Assembly (NCBI GenBank): GCA_003136515.1
Contig: PLEU01000098.1
Span: 1,417-6,578, forward strand
Reading direction: 5' to 3'
DNA from: Spartobacteria bacterium
GTDB lineage: Bacteria > Verrucomicrobiota > Verrucomicrobiae > Chthoniobacterales > UBA6821
DNA length: 5,162 nucleotides
How positions within the stretch are numbered: position 1 is the first letter of the stretch; each line of letters opens with the position of its first letter. A program made the position numbers and the translations under genes. The notes below the pieces were generated by a model. That model saw only the letters and a list, made by a program, of their open reading frames with translations. It did not search any database and was not told the origin of the DNA. This document shows, piece by piece, positions 1-5,162 of the stretch.

Positions 1-736
1 GATTTGAGGCGTGAAACTGCAGTGAGTAAAGATAGTGATCGGAAGGGGGAATGGACTCTATGTTTGCCAGTGCCTCGGGGTGTTCCAGCCGGGAGAAGAG
101 CATCCGGTGGACACGGGATAGTGGCACAGATTTGACGCCGAAGCCTCCCGGGACATTGCTTGACCAATAGGTGATAAAGGGAATGCCTTCACGGTTTTCA
201 GTACCGAGATAGACGACCGAGTGACCATGTTCCGAAACACCGATATTATCACTCCAAAAAATTTTCAGAAAGTCTCCCGGACGGGCTTCCGCGAGATCGG
301 TGAAGTTTGGGCCAAGACCGAGCTCGGCAAAAAGCCGTGCCGTGCCGGGGCCATTAGCGTTCCATCGTCCCCAGACTCCGGTGCCATCGGGTTGTCCGGA
401 GGGATGCAGTGATTCGAGAATATCGGGTGAAAGTGCGATTCGCTGGGAATTCTGAAGAACGGCGATGGTTTTCAAAAAAACGAGATAGGTTGCCCCCGAG
501 CAGTAGCTAGGCATGGCATGGGAGGGGTCGATTTTTAATCCGTCCGTTGTTGTTGCAACTGCGTGACGGAGAGCTTCCGTGGCTCCATTCCCTGCGGAAT
601 ACCCGCCGCCCGTGGGCATGGAACGAATGATGTTCACAATAAGGAGATTATAGGGGTCTGAGACATCATCAGCCAAAATGCTCTTCTCAGATGCAAGGAG
701 TGCTAGAGCAATTAGGCAGAGAGTCCACGAACGCAT
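1..736 (-). CDS. Secreted papain-like (NlpC/P60- or CHAP-like) cysteine hydrolase, 3' end outside the window
   Basis: This frame starts at ATG 736 and stays open for 245 codons to the window edge, so the C-terminus is missing. Residues 1-22 form a signal peptide (MRSWTLCLIALALLASEKSI followed by LA, cleavage probably before DD), so the product is exported. Two motifs fit a papain-fold hydrolase: PSYCSGATYLVF with candidate nucleophile Cys79, and later RPGDFLKIFW followed by EHGHSVVYLG with candidate base His172. The Gly-Asp before the His-containing strand is typical of NlpC/P60 and CHAP domains, which cut peptidoglycan peptides or amides. A conserved-looking GVWGRWNANGPG segment lies between them. 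No exact family is recognised and the substrate is unknown. The start has only a weak GGTGGA ribosome site, but a short frame with a strong one ends two bases upstream. The gene is divergent from the 1089-3221 set, which encodes another cysteine peptidase. It is clearly a gene; the fold assignment is moderately sure. Confidence 0.82.
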   Translation of the reverse strand, partial: MRSWTLCLIALALLASEKSILADDVSDPYNLLIVNIIRSMPTGGGYSAGNGATEALRHAVATTTDGLKIDPSHAMPSYCSGATYLVFLKTIAVLQNSQRIALSPDILESLHPSGQPDGTGVWGRWNANGPGTARLFAELGLGPNFTDLAEARPGDFLKIFWSDNIGVSEHGHSVVYLGTENREGIPFITYWSSNVPGGFGVKSVPLSRVHRMLFSRLEHPEALANIESIPPSDHYLYSLQFHASN

Positions 737-738
737 TA

Positions 739-810
739 CTATCCACCATCGGCGAATCCTTCCTTCACGACAAGCGATGACCGCTGAGGCAAACGGTGAA
801 TAACCCCCAT
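739..810 (-). CDS. Possible 23-residue leader peptide (upstream ORF) of the cysteine hydrolase gene
   Basis: ATG at 810 sits 5 bases after a seven-base AAGGAGG (822-816) on the minus strand, the best ribosome site in the window. The frame encodes MGVIHRLPQRSSLVVKEGFA, then DGG, and stops at TAG 741-739. That stop lies two bases before ATG 736 of the hydrolase, in a different frame, which is the geometry expected for translational coupling or a leader peptide. The peptide has no signal sequence, no membrane segment and no obvious run of a regulatory amino acid. It is too short to exclude chance. It could also mark a misplaced hydrolase start or an upstream frameshift, although the hydrolase already has a good signal peptide from ATG 736. 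Confidence 0.35.
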   Translation of the reverse strand: MGVIHRLPQRSSLVVKEGFADGG

Positions 811-815
811 GATAG

Positions 816-822
816 CCTCCTT
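816..822 (-). promoter_or_regulatory. Strong Shine-Dalgarno AAGGAGG
   Basis: Read on the minus strand this is AAGGAGG, followed by five bases and ATG 810. It is much closer to consensus than the ribosome site directly before the hydrolase start at 736, which suggests that ribosomes load here and reach the hydrolase by coupling. Motif and spacing are seen directly; the function is inferred. Confidence 0.5.
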
Positions 823-831
823 GGGACAAAA

Positions 832-846
832 GCCTGATTCTCAGGC
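832..846 (-). terminator. Terminator-like hairpin GCCTGA-GAA-TCAGGC followed by TTTT
   Basis: The minus strand reads GCCTGAGAATCAGGC and then TTTTG: a perfect 6-bp stem, a 3-base loop and a short T run. The form is that of a weak intrinsic terminator. It lies just upstream of the strong ribosome site at 822-816, so it could be an attenuator in the hydrolase leader, could block transcripts from further right, or could be an operator dyad. Stem and T run are short, so termination efficiency is uncertain. Confidence 0.35.
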
Positions 847-1033
847 GTGAAACGTACTGACAAATCAGAGCAAAAGAATGGTTTGAGTAGATTTTGGAGT
901 GGCAAACCAGAACTAGTACTACTTCGTGCCCGTCTTTCGATGCCGCGACCCCAGCCCTGTAATCGCCACTCGGAGGTTTTATGCAGTAGCGGCGTTCATG
1001 CGCGATATATTTCGCACTTACCTAATGACTTCC

Positions 1034-1061
1034 TTGAAATCATGAATATCGCTTTGATATT
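1034..1061 (+). promoter_or_regulatory. Candidate sigma-70-like promoter for the three-gene set
   Basis: TTGAAA (1034-1039) is followed after 16 bases by GATATT (1056-1061). The -35 box matches consensus at four of six positions and so does the -10 box. A start near 1068 would leave a leader of about 20 bases before ATG 1089, which fits that start better than the upstream GTG at 1065. The match is weak and unproven. Confidence 0.25.
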
Positions 1062-1062
1062 C
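1044..1062. promoter_or_regulatory. Perfect 7-bp dyad GAATATC-5-GATATTC, possible operator
   Basis: GAATATC (1044-1050) and GATATTC (1056-1062) are exact reverse complements with GCTTT between them. The right arm covers the candidate -10 box, a usual place for a repressor site. A further GAATATC lies at 4799-4805 in the channel/glutamate dehydrogenase intergenic region, with a related GATATTT at 4854-4860. The repeat is seen directly; the operator role is inference. Confidence 0.35.
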
Positions 1063-1088
1063 CCGTGCTGAACGCCAACACACAAGCA

Positions 1089-1919
1089 ATGATAAGGCAC
1101 GTTACATTTTCTTTTCTCTTGCTTCCGTTGATCATGATTGCAGCACCGCCCCTTCTGCTTTTTGCCGCGAGTGGTCCGAGCGATGTGCATCGTGTCGATC
1201 TTCAGGGAAAGCCACTTGCCACGGCACCAAATCCGACCGTGCTCTCGGAGGGCGGACCCCCTTTGATTCTGAAAGTCACTTCGCCAAATCTGCTGATTCA
1301 AAAATCTCCCATGCAGCCATCCGGGGGGACGATCCTGATTTTTCCTGGTGGAGGATATCAGGTGCTTGCGATCCAGCATGAAGGGATCGCGGTTGCAGAC
1401 CTGCTCAACAAACAGGGATATGACACAGCAATTTTAGAATATTCCATCGGTGGTTCGGATGCCCGCGAGCAGGCACTTGGCGATGCCATCAAGTCGGTCA
1501 AAGTGATCCGGGAACGGGCAGCAGATTTTGGCATCAATGCCTCATCGCTTGGGATCATGGGTTTCTCGGCAGGAGGACATCTTGCCGCGCGCGTGCTTCA
1601 TGAGTTCGGATCGCCCAGTCCCTTCTCGCAGATCATCCTAATCTATCCCGCTTATCTGAATGCTCCCTCGGGCATACTTCCCGAAGTCACTCCTCCCGCA
1701 GGTATTCACAGCAAGGCTTTTGTACTCATCGGTGCCTTGGACAATCCTGAATGGGTCTCAAGTGCTGCTGCCTATGTACAAGCAAGCAAGGCGAACGGTC
1801 AGGAGGCTGAATACCATTTGCTGCCGGAGGCGGGGCATGGCTTCGGAATCAAACCCGGGCAGGCGGGCGCGATAGCAACTTGGCCGTCGTTGTTGGAATA
1901 TTTTCTTGCTAGGAAGTAA
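1089..1919 (+). CDS. Exported alpha/beta hydrolase (carbohydrate-esterase/BD-FAE-like)
   Basis: This 276-residue alpha/beta-fold hydrolase has a complete catalytic set: oxyanion-hole segment FPGGGY (residues 85-90), nucleophile elbow GFSAGGH with Ser160, acid Asp218 in GALDNPEW and base His250 in AGHGFG. The FPGGGY plus GFSAGGH combination is typical of small esterases related to acetyl-xylan and feruloyl esterases (BD-FAE/dienelactone-hydrolase-like), which remove acyl groups from sugars or small esters; the substrate here is unknown. Residues 1-27 are a signal peptide with a long Leu/Ile/Phe core ending in FAAS, so it is exported. I chose ATG 1089 because it gives a normal signal peptide; GTG 1065 in the same frame would add eight polar residues, and neither start has a good ribosome site. 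It leads a tight set with the next two genes, starting 2 and 19 bases after the preceding stops. The fold is certain and the substrate is open. Confidence 0.9.
   Translation: MIRHVTFSFLLLPLIMIAAPPLLLFAASGPSDVHRVDLQGKPLATAPNPTVLSEGGPPLILKVTSPNLLIQKSPMQPSGGTILIFPGGGYQVLAIQHEGIAVADLLNKQGYDTAILEYSIGGSDAREQALGDAIKSVKVIRERAADFGINASSLGIMGFSAGGHLAARVLHEFGSPSPFSQIILIYPAYLNAPSGILPEVTPPAGIHSKAFVLIGALDNPEWVSSAAAYVQASKANGQEAEYHLLPEAGHGFGIKPGQAGAIATWPSLLEYFLARK
1911..1916 (+). promoter_or_regulatory. Shine-Dalgarno AGGAAG of the C39-like peptidase gene
   Basis: AGGAAG lies inside the last codons of the alpha/beta hydrolase, five bases before ATG 1922, with the hydrolase stop TAA between. It supports that start and indicates that the two genes are translated from one message. 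Confidence 0.6.
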
Positions 1920-1921
1920 CC

Positions 1922-2560
1922 ATGAAAATTGTCCGGGGGATCATTTCATCTCCTGCGCTTTGGATTAAATTGGCACTTGGGCTAGCCTCTTTTGGTGCTC
2001 TGACCTGCTGGTTGTATCCTCATCAGATCTCAGCGCGCGGCGGGCTGCCAATGCCCGGAGAGCTTGTCGTCGAGGTGCCTCAGTTCTTCCAAAGCGATCC
2101 GAGGTGGGGGGAGGATCTCCTTGGGAACACTCCCGGCACGATGGGAGCGCAGGGATGTGCAGTCTCTTCAGCCGCGATGACGCTTGGCTTTTATGGTATC
2201 GATGTCGACCCCGGACGGCTCAATCGTTTCCTTGCCGACCATGACGGGTATGAGGGAGCGGGGTGGCTCAAGTGGGAATCAGCAGCGCAACTCACGCCCG
2301 GAATCGTCGAGAAAGCCTACGAGGATCTTCCTTCCTATGCCCGGATCGACTGGAACTTGTTGCATGGTAACCCAGTGATTGTCCGCATCCGTAGGATCGA
2401 TGGCATCACGCACTTTGTCGTCATCGTTGGGAAGCGAGGTTTTGACTATCTGATTCGTGATCCGGCGGGTTGGGGCAGGGAAGGAAGCGGTGTAGTCTAC
2501 CCACTGGCACGACTAGGTGTTCCGATCGAGGCGCTGCGTTATTATAGAAGGCTTGAATGA
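1922..2560 (+). CDS. Membrane-anchored C39-like (papain-fold) cysteine peptidase
   Basis: The 212-residue product has a hydrophobic segment at about residues 12-32 after a basic start (MKIVRG), so it is a signal anchor or uncleaved signal peptide with the catalytic part outside the cytoplasm. The rest matches the peptidase C39-like family: VPQFFQSDPRW at 52-62, catalytic Cys79 in AQGCAVSSAAM, His164 in THFVVIVG and Asp180 in IRDPAGWG. The Cys, His, Asp order and spacing are as in the family, and the domain is near the expected length. C39 relatives cleave double-glycine leader peptides, but stand-alone C39-like proteins like this one have no transporter attached and mostly unknown targets, so its substrate cannot be stated. 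It begins 2 bases after the esterase stop with its own AGGAAG, and the lipid A deacylase-like gene follows 19 bases later. Confidence 0.88.
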   Translation: MKIVRGIISSPALWIKLALGLASFGALTCWLYPHQISARGGLPMPGELVVEVPQFFQSDPRWGEDLLGNTPGTMGAQGCAVSSAAMTLGFYGIDVDPGRLNRFLADHDGYEGAGWLKWESAAQLTPGIVEKAYEDLPSYARIDWNLLHGNPVIVRIRRIDGITHFVVIVGKRGFDYLIRDPAGWGREGSGVVYPLARLGVPIEALRYYRRLE

Positions 2561-2567
2561 GTCGAAC

Positions 2568-2572
2568 GAGGA
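2568..2572 (+). promoter_or_regulatory. Shine-Dalgarno GAGGA deciding the start of the PagL-like gene
   Basis: GAGGA lies seven bases before ATG 2580. The same frame is open back to 2517, but a start there would overlap the previous gene and put 21 charged residues before the signal peptide, so ATG 2580 is preferred. Confidence 0.55.
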
Positions 2573-2579
2573 ACGGAGT

Positions 2580-3221
2580 ATGCAGAACTTATTCATGAAA
2601 GCCGCTAATTTACTCCTAGGTCTTGTTCTCTCGTTGGAATTTCTCCCTCTGCTTCATGCAGGTACGGAAGAGAAGGCCCCGATTCCGGAGGTTACGGTTC
2701 AGTCGACCCCTTTTGAGGTCAGTCTCGAGGAGGTGACCCTCAAGGAATATGACGGCAATGTGCATCCCTATGTCTTTCAATCCTCCCTGCTTTCACTGAA
2801 CTGGATGCCCTATAAGCCTATTGTCATTCTGGGGGAACCATTCATCTGGCAATGGCGTGGCACTTTCGTCGCCGATGCCATCTTCAAGGGTCCGGAGACT
2901 GTGTATCTTGGATTTGCGCCTCAGTTCCGGGTGATTGCTCCGCTCTGGAAAACGCCATTTGCTCTCTTTCTCGGAGGAGGTGGAGGATGCGGTTGGGCCA
3001 ACGCCAATACGGCCAATGTCAGCGATGGCGGTCTGGGTGAACCCTTTACTTTCATCCTGATGGGGAGTGGTGGTCTACGTTACACGATCAACCAGCACTG
3101 GGCCGCCTGGCTTGGTATTGATTATCAACATCTCTCCAATGCAGGAATTTCCGACTGGCACAAACAGAATATCGGCCTCGACTCCCTAGGTGCAATGTTT
3201 GGCGTTGGCTGCCGTTTCTGA
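2580..3221 (+). CDS. PagL-like acyloxyacyl hydrolase (lipid A 3-O-deacylase family), outer membrane
   Basis: The 213-residue product has a signal peptide ending near LLHAG (residues 1-27) and then a body of alternating hydrophobic strands with many Gly and aromatic residues, ending in GVGCRF. A terminal Phe is usual for outer-membrane beta-barrels. The signature YQHLSNAGISDW contains the PagL-family His-x-Ser-Asn motif (His184, Ser186, Asn187). In PagL the His and Ser, with a downstream Glu, form the active site and remove the 3-O acyl chain from lipid A. Here the downstream acidic residue appears to be Asp201 in IGLDSLG, 15 residues after Ser186, where the Pseudomonas enzyme has Glu 12 residues after; acidic or Asn residues vary there among relatives. 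Other family-like segments are WQWRG and the Gly-rich FLGGGGGCGW. It is last of the three-gene set and ends 5 bases from the convergent rhodanese pseudogene. Family assignment is fairly sure; activity on lipid A is not proven. Confidence 0.83.
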   Translation: MQNLFMKAANLLLGLVLSLEFLPLLHAGTEEKAPIPEVTVQSTPFEVSLEEVTLKEYDGNVHPYVFQSSLLSLNWMPYKPIVILGEPFIWQWRGTFVADAIFKGPETVYLGFAPQFRVIAPLWKTPFALFLGGGGGCGWANANTANVSDGGLGEPFTFILMGSGGLRYTINQHWAAWLGIDYQHLSNAGISDWHKQNIGLDSLGAMFGVGCRF

Positions 3222-3226
3222 TCCCG

Positions 3227-3777
3227 TTACCAAATTAGTGGGCTCTTATTCAGAGTGACTGTGGTGTTGGCAACTTCGGTTCCTGCAAAGGGCAGCTTTG
3301 ATGTGTTTATATCCAAAAGAGGTCCAAGTTCATAAACATTCGTATATCCGTAAGTGGTGAGGTTGACGAAGGTTGATATGTTGAGCGAGGCAGCGGGGCT
3401 TTTGGAGGCAAACGCGGCCGGACTTCCAAGGAAGTTGTTATTGCAGTAAATGAGAACTTTTGTCCCTTTGGCAGGTATGATTTGCGCCAAGCTGTCAGCC
3501 GTAAAATCGGGAAAACTCAGATTCAAGGCTCCGGTAATATGACGCAACTTTTATGCGGCGGCACTCCTGGCATCCAAGAGGACCACTCCAGACTCGTACA
3601 TGGCTTTGAGAAACTGCTCTTCCGTAAGTCGATGGTCATTTCGAATAGCCTCAGCCAATTGTGCATCTTTCAGAAACTTTGGGTAATCAATGAGTGGATT
3701 TGGAATCGGGGTCTGAGCGCCGCATGACATCAGAGGAAGCATGATTCCAGCAAAAAAATCAGCAGAGATAATTTCAT
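3227..3777 (-). pseudogene. Lipoprotein rhodanese-like gene broken by a frameshift and an in-frame TAA
   Basis: Two fragments in one frame flank a stop TAA (3553-3551). Upstream is SGVVLLDARSAAA and downstream KLRHITGALNLSFPDF, which together give the rhodanese pattern D-x-R-x4-[Y/F]-x2-[G/R]-H-I-x-G-A, with the stop exactly at the aromatic position. One base change from TAT or TAC explains it. At the 5' end, ATG 3777 starts MKLSLLIF in another frame. Adding one T to the seven-T tract (plus-strand A run 3752-3758) joins it to the main frame and gives MKLSLLIFFAGIMLPLMSC, a lipoprotein signal peptide with lipobox LMSC. The repaired protein would be 183 residues. The active-site loop is YCNNNFLGSP, keeping the Cys but without the Arg of classical sulfurtransferases, so a substrate-binding or redox role is as likely. 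It lies downstream of the channel gene on the same strand. Alternatives are sequencing errors or phase variation. Confidence 0.8.
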
Positions 3778-3821
3778 TTCTGTGTCGATTGGTTGGGATC
3801 TTCAATCACGTATGGGATCCC

Positions 3822-3847
3822 GCATTTGTCAAATGAGGGACAAATGC
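3822..3847. terminator. 9-bp inverted repeat between the channel gene and the rhodanese pseudogene
   Basis: GCATTTGTC (3822-3830) and GACAAATGC (3839-3847) are exact reverse complements with an 8-base loop. The hairpin lies 14 bases past the channel stop on the minus strand and 45 bases before the rhodanese ATG. No T run follows on either strand, so it is not a classical intrinsic terminator. It may be a 3' stabilising hairpin, a Rho-type end or an operator of the rhodanese gene. Confidence 0.4.
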
Positions 3848-3860
3848 CCTTAACTGCACT

Positions 3861-4748
3861 TCAGGCGTCTGTCGTCTTGGCTGCTTGCACAGGCTCAACC
3901 TCATGAAGGAGTCCGTAGTCAACGGCAATGCGGTGATCATCGAGGTCGGTATAAATTTCGACGAAGCGATGATCAAAGTGAATGTTGCGCCAAGTATAGT
4001 GGCGATGGCTTTGGACGGACGCAGGAATTACCGTATCAATGCAAACAACGGAGGCTAGGATGCGGACGTCGGATTTTTCCAGATCCTTAATGCTCATCCC
4101 GTAGAGCGGACTGCTCTCGTCGATGATATGCCTGATCGTGAGGGCTACGGGAAAGGTGATGAGGCGGTCGAACTGTAATTTAAGGGGGTAAAAGCGGCGC
4201 ATCTCCTCCTGTTCCTTCACCCATTCAGTCCGGATGAGCATCACCCGGAACTCCGCTTCGGCCATGGCCTGATGACGGAGATTTCCCACCCGGAGCATGA
4301 GCGCAGGTTGTCCGTCAAAGTTGCTGATGACGAGCCTCTTGCTGAAAACAATGCGCGCTGTTGGCCGGGAAAATCTAATAAAGATCAATCCGGTGATTAC
4401 GGCCATGCCGAACATGCCGACCATAATTTCAACAGTGGAAACGACATGACCGTAAAGGGAATTCGGGTAAAAATGGCCGTAGCCAACGGTTGCGAATGTC
4501 TCAACGCTGAAGAAGAAGGCATCAGCGAAGGATTCCATGCCGGCGATGCTCGGTTTCCCCAGATAATAGAAGACTGAAAAGATCAGGTTCAAAGCCAGAT
4601 AGAGGCCCAAGATGAAGGCGGCAAATTGCGGCCAACTTAAACGCAACATCCAGTTGTAAAGATCCCGCAGTTCCCGCTGATCGACATTGAGTTTATGAAA
4701 CTCGATCTCGCCAGAGCGGACTTTAATAGGGGAAGGAGCTTTACGCAT
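3861..4748 (-). CDS. Inward-rectifier potassium channel, KirBac family
   Basis: The 295-residue product shows the KirBac plan in order: a polar N-terminus; an amphipathic slide helix at about 26-38 ending LRLSWPQF; a first membrane helix at about 40-63; a pore helix; the selectivity filter TVGYG at 87-91; a second membrane helix at about 99-125 (STVEIMVGMFGM, with Glu106 in the membrane) ending FIRFSRP; then a cytoplasmic immunoglobulin-like domain with the family-typical IDESSPLYG and HRHYTWRNIHFDHRF segments. Length and landmarks match full KirBac proteins, so it should form a tetrameric potassium-selective channel in the inner membrane gated through its C-terminal domain. The residue after the filter is His92, where KirBac1.1 has Asp; this can affect conduction or block. 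ATG 4748 begins just before the conserved region and has GGAGGAG 11 bases upstream. It is divergent from the glutamate dehydrogenase gene. Confidence 0.94.
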   Translation of the reverse strand: MRKAPSPIKVRSGEIEFHKLNVDQRELRDLYNWMLRLSWPQFAAFILGLYLALNLIFSVFYYLGKPSIAGMESFADAFFFSVETFATVGYGHFYPNSLYGHVVSTVEIMVGMFGMAVITGLIFIRFSRPTARIVFSKRLVISNFDGQPALMLRVGNLRHQAMAEAEFRVMLIRTEWVKEQEEMRRFYPLKLQFDRLITFPVALTIRHIIDESSPLYGMSIKDLEKSDVRILASVVCIDTVIPASVQSHRHYTWRNIHFDHRFVEIYTDLDDHRIAVDYGLLHEVEPVQAAKTTDA

Positions 4749-4871
4749 GGTTCCAAATGCTCCTCCACTCAGAATCAGTCTCCTCGATCCTGCAAGGCGA
4801 ATATCTTCAAAAAGCTGATGTGAATCTTCTTCTCCTTGGTGACTTTTGGGTGAGATATTTCAAATCTGACC
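4749..4871. other. Shared upstream region of the channel and glutamate dehydrogenase genes
   Basis: These 123 bases must hold the promoters of both divergent genes unless transcription comes from elsewhere. I found no convincing -35/-10 pair on either strand. GAATATC (4799-4805) repeats the arm of the 1044-1062 dyad, and a related GATATTT is at 4854-4860; their meaning is unknown. Confidence 0.4.
4760..4766 (-). promoter_or_regulatory. Shine-Dalgarno GGAGGAG of the channel gene, spacing long
   Basis: On the minus strand GGAGGAG ends 11 bases before ATG 4748. The sequence is strong but the spacing is longer than the usual 5-9. No nearer start codon exists, so 4748 remains the best start. Confidence 0.45.
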
Positions 4872-5162
4872 ATGTCCAAAGTCATCATCTCCTCCCTATA
4901 CGATTCGGAGACCTTTAAGATGGCCTGCCAGCAGTTCGATCAGGCTGCCGACGCCATCTGCCTGCCGGAGGAGATCCGGGACCGTACGAAGTACCCGCGC
5001 CGTTGTGTAGCCGTATCGTTACCTATCAAGAGAGATGATGGTTCCGTGACGTTGTATGAAGGCTATCGTGTCCAGCACAGCATCTCGACGGGCCCCGCCA
5101 AGGGTGGTATTCGCTTCCACCAGAATGTGACCATTGGCGAGGTTGCCGCCCTCTCCATGTGC
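4872..5162 (+). CDS. Glutamate dehydrogenase (Glu/Leu/Phe/Val dehydrogenase family), N-terminal 97 codons
   Basis: The frame from ATG 4872 runs to the window edge without a stop, giving the first 97 residues of a protein normally about 410-450 long. It matches the start of the Glu/Leu/Phe/Val dehydrogenase dimerisation domain. The tell-tale stretch is [20 protein letters not shown] (residues 63-82), where Lys77 and the Gly-Gly-x-Arg form part of the dicarboxylate-binding site, followed by [14 protein letters not shown]. Such enzymes interconvert 2-oxoglutarate plus ammonia and glutamate with NAD(H) or NADP(H) in the cytoplasm; the residues that decide the cofactor lie outside the window. Family members acting on other amino acids cannot be excluded from this piece, but the motif favours glutamate. 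No clear ribosome site precedes the start; the frame has no better upstream start. Its neighbour on the other strand is a potassium channel. Confidence 0.9.
   Translation, partial: MSKVIISSLYDSETFKMACQQFDQAADAICLPEEIRDRTKYPRRCVAVSLPIKRDDGSVTLYEGYRVQHSISTGPAKGGIRFHQNVTIGEVAALSMC

Larger units (their letters stand above)
737..1088. other. Divergent intergenic region between the cysteine hydrolase and the three-gene set
   Basis: These 352 bases separate two divergently transcribed genes. The left part holds, on the minus strand, the leader frame, its ribosome site and the 832-846 hairpin. The right part holds the 1044-1062 dyad and a weak promoter candidate for the plus-strand genes. Between about 850 and 1030 I see no convincing gene or RNA. 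A plus-strand open frame from GTG 847 there is rich in Arg, Ser and Cys, has no recognisable domain and runs into the start of the next gene. Confidence 0.6.

Noticed and set aside
58..412. Short frames on both strands at the left end
   Set aside because: They lie out of frame or antisense within the 1-736 cysteine hydrolase, which has a signal peptide and catalytic motifs.
1002..1015. GCGA-6-TCGC dyad with AT-rich centre
   Set aside because: The arms are only four bases, which is expected by chance.
847..1071. Plus-strand 74-codon open frame from GTG
   Set aside because: It has no ribosome site, no recognisable domain and unusual composition, and it overlaps the probable promoter and start region of the alpha/beta hydrolase.
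996..1379. Minus-strand 127-codon open frame
   Set aside because: It lies largely antisense to the clear alpha/beta hydrolase, is rich in Arg, Lys, Gln and Cys, and has no family resemblance.
3551..3553. Alternative genetic code in which TAA is read as Tyr
   Set aside because: The alpha/beta hydrolase and the rhodanese itself end at TAA at natural C-termini, so TAA acts as a stop here.
3814..3821. Palindrome GGGATCCC
   Set aside because: It is an isolated 8-base palindrome with no second copy or context, so chance is sufficient.
4272..4577. Plus-strand 101-codon open frame
   Set aside because: It is antisense to the membrane and pore part of the KirBac gene, and its acidic, low-complexity translation looks like a shadow.
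4836..4859. TTGGTG/GATATT as a glutamate dehydrogenase promoter
   Set aside because: The spacer is only 12 bases and the -10 box is too close to the start codon.

Overview
The window reads as a compact bacterial chromosome segment with moderate GC. It holds six real protein genes (two cut by the window edges), one broken gene and one possible leader peptide. No mobile element, CRISPR array, tRNA or rRNA is visible. Almost everything encoded acts in the envelope: signal peptides or membrane anchors, a PagL-type outer-membrane enzyme and a potassium channel. PagL implies a diderm (Gram-negative) cell. The style of the glutamate dehydrogenase N-terminus, the CNNNF-type lipoprotein rhodanese and the run of secreted hydrolases suggest Verrucomicrobiota or a relative. 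That placement comes from memory of protein families, not from a search.

Layout. (1) Positions 1-736, minus strand: a secreted papain-like cysteine hydrolase whose 3' end lies outside the window. (2) Positions 737-1088: a 352-base divergent intergenic region. Its left half holds, on the minus strand, a terminator-like hairpin, a near-perfect Shine-Dalgarno and a 23-codon reading frame ending two bases before gene 1. Its right half holds a dyad over a possible -10 box for the plus-strand genes. (3) Positions 1089-3221, plus strand: a tight three-gene set (gaps 2 and 19 bases) of an exported alpha/beta hydrolase, a membrane-anchored C39-like cysteine peptidase and a PagL-like lipid A deacylase. 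(4) Positions 3227-3777, minus strand: a lipoprotein rhodanese gene carrying two independent lesions, converging on the PagL-like gene with 5 bases between them. (5) Positions 3861-4748, minus strand: a KirBac inward-rectifier potassium channel. (6) Positions 4872-5162, plus strand: the first 97 codons of a glutamate dehydrogenase, divergent from the channel.

How they may work together. The three-gene set plus the divergent cysteine hydrolase looks like a cell-surface processing cluster, with an ester hydrolase, two cysteine hydrolases and a lipid A acyl-chain remover. This is inference from localisation and spacing. The channel and glutamate dehydrogenase share an intergenic region. Potassium and glutamate pools are physiologically linked in bacteria, but nothing in the DNA proves co-regulation. 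The main oddities are the doubly broken rhodanese, the coupled upstream reading frame and the dyad upstream of the three-gene set.
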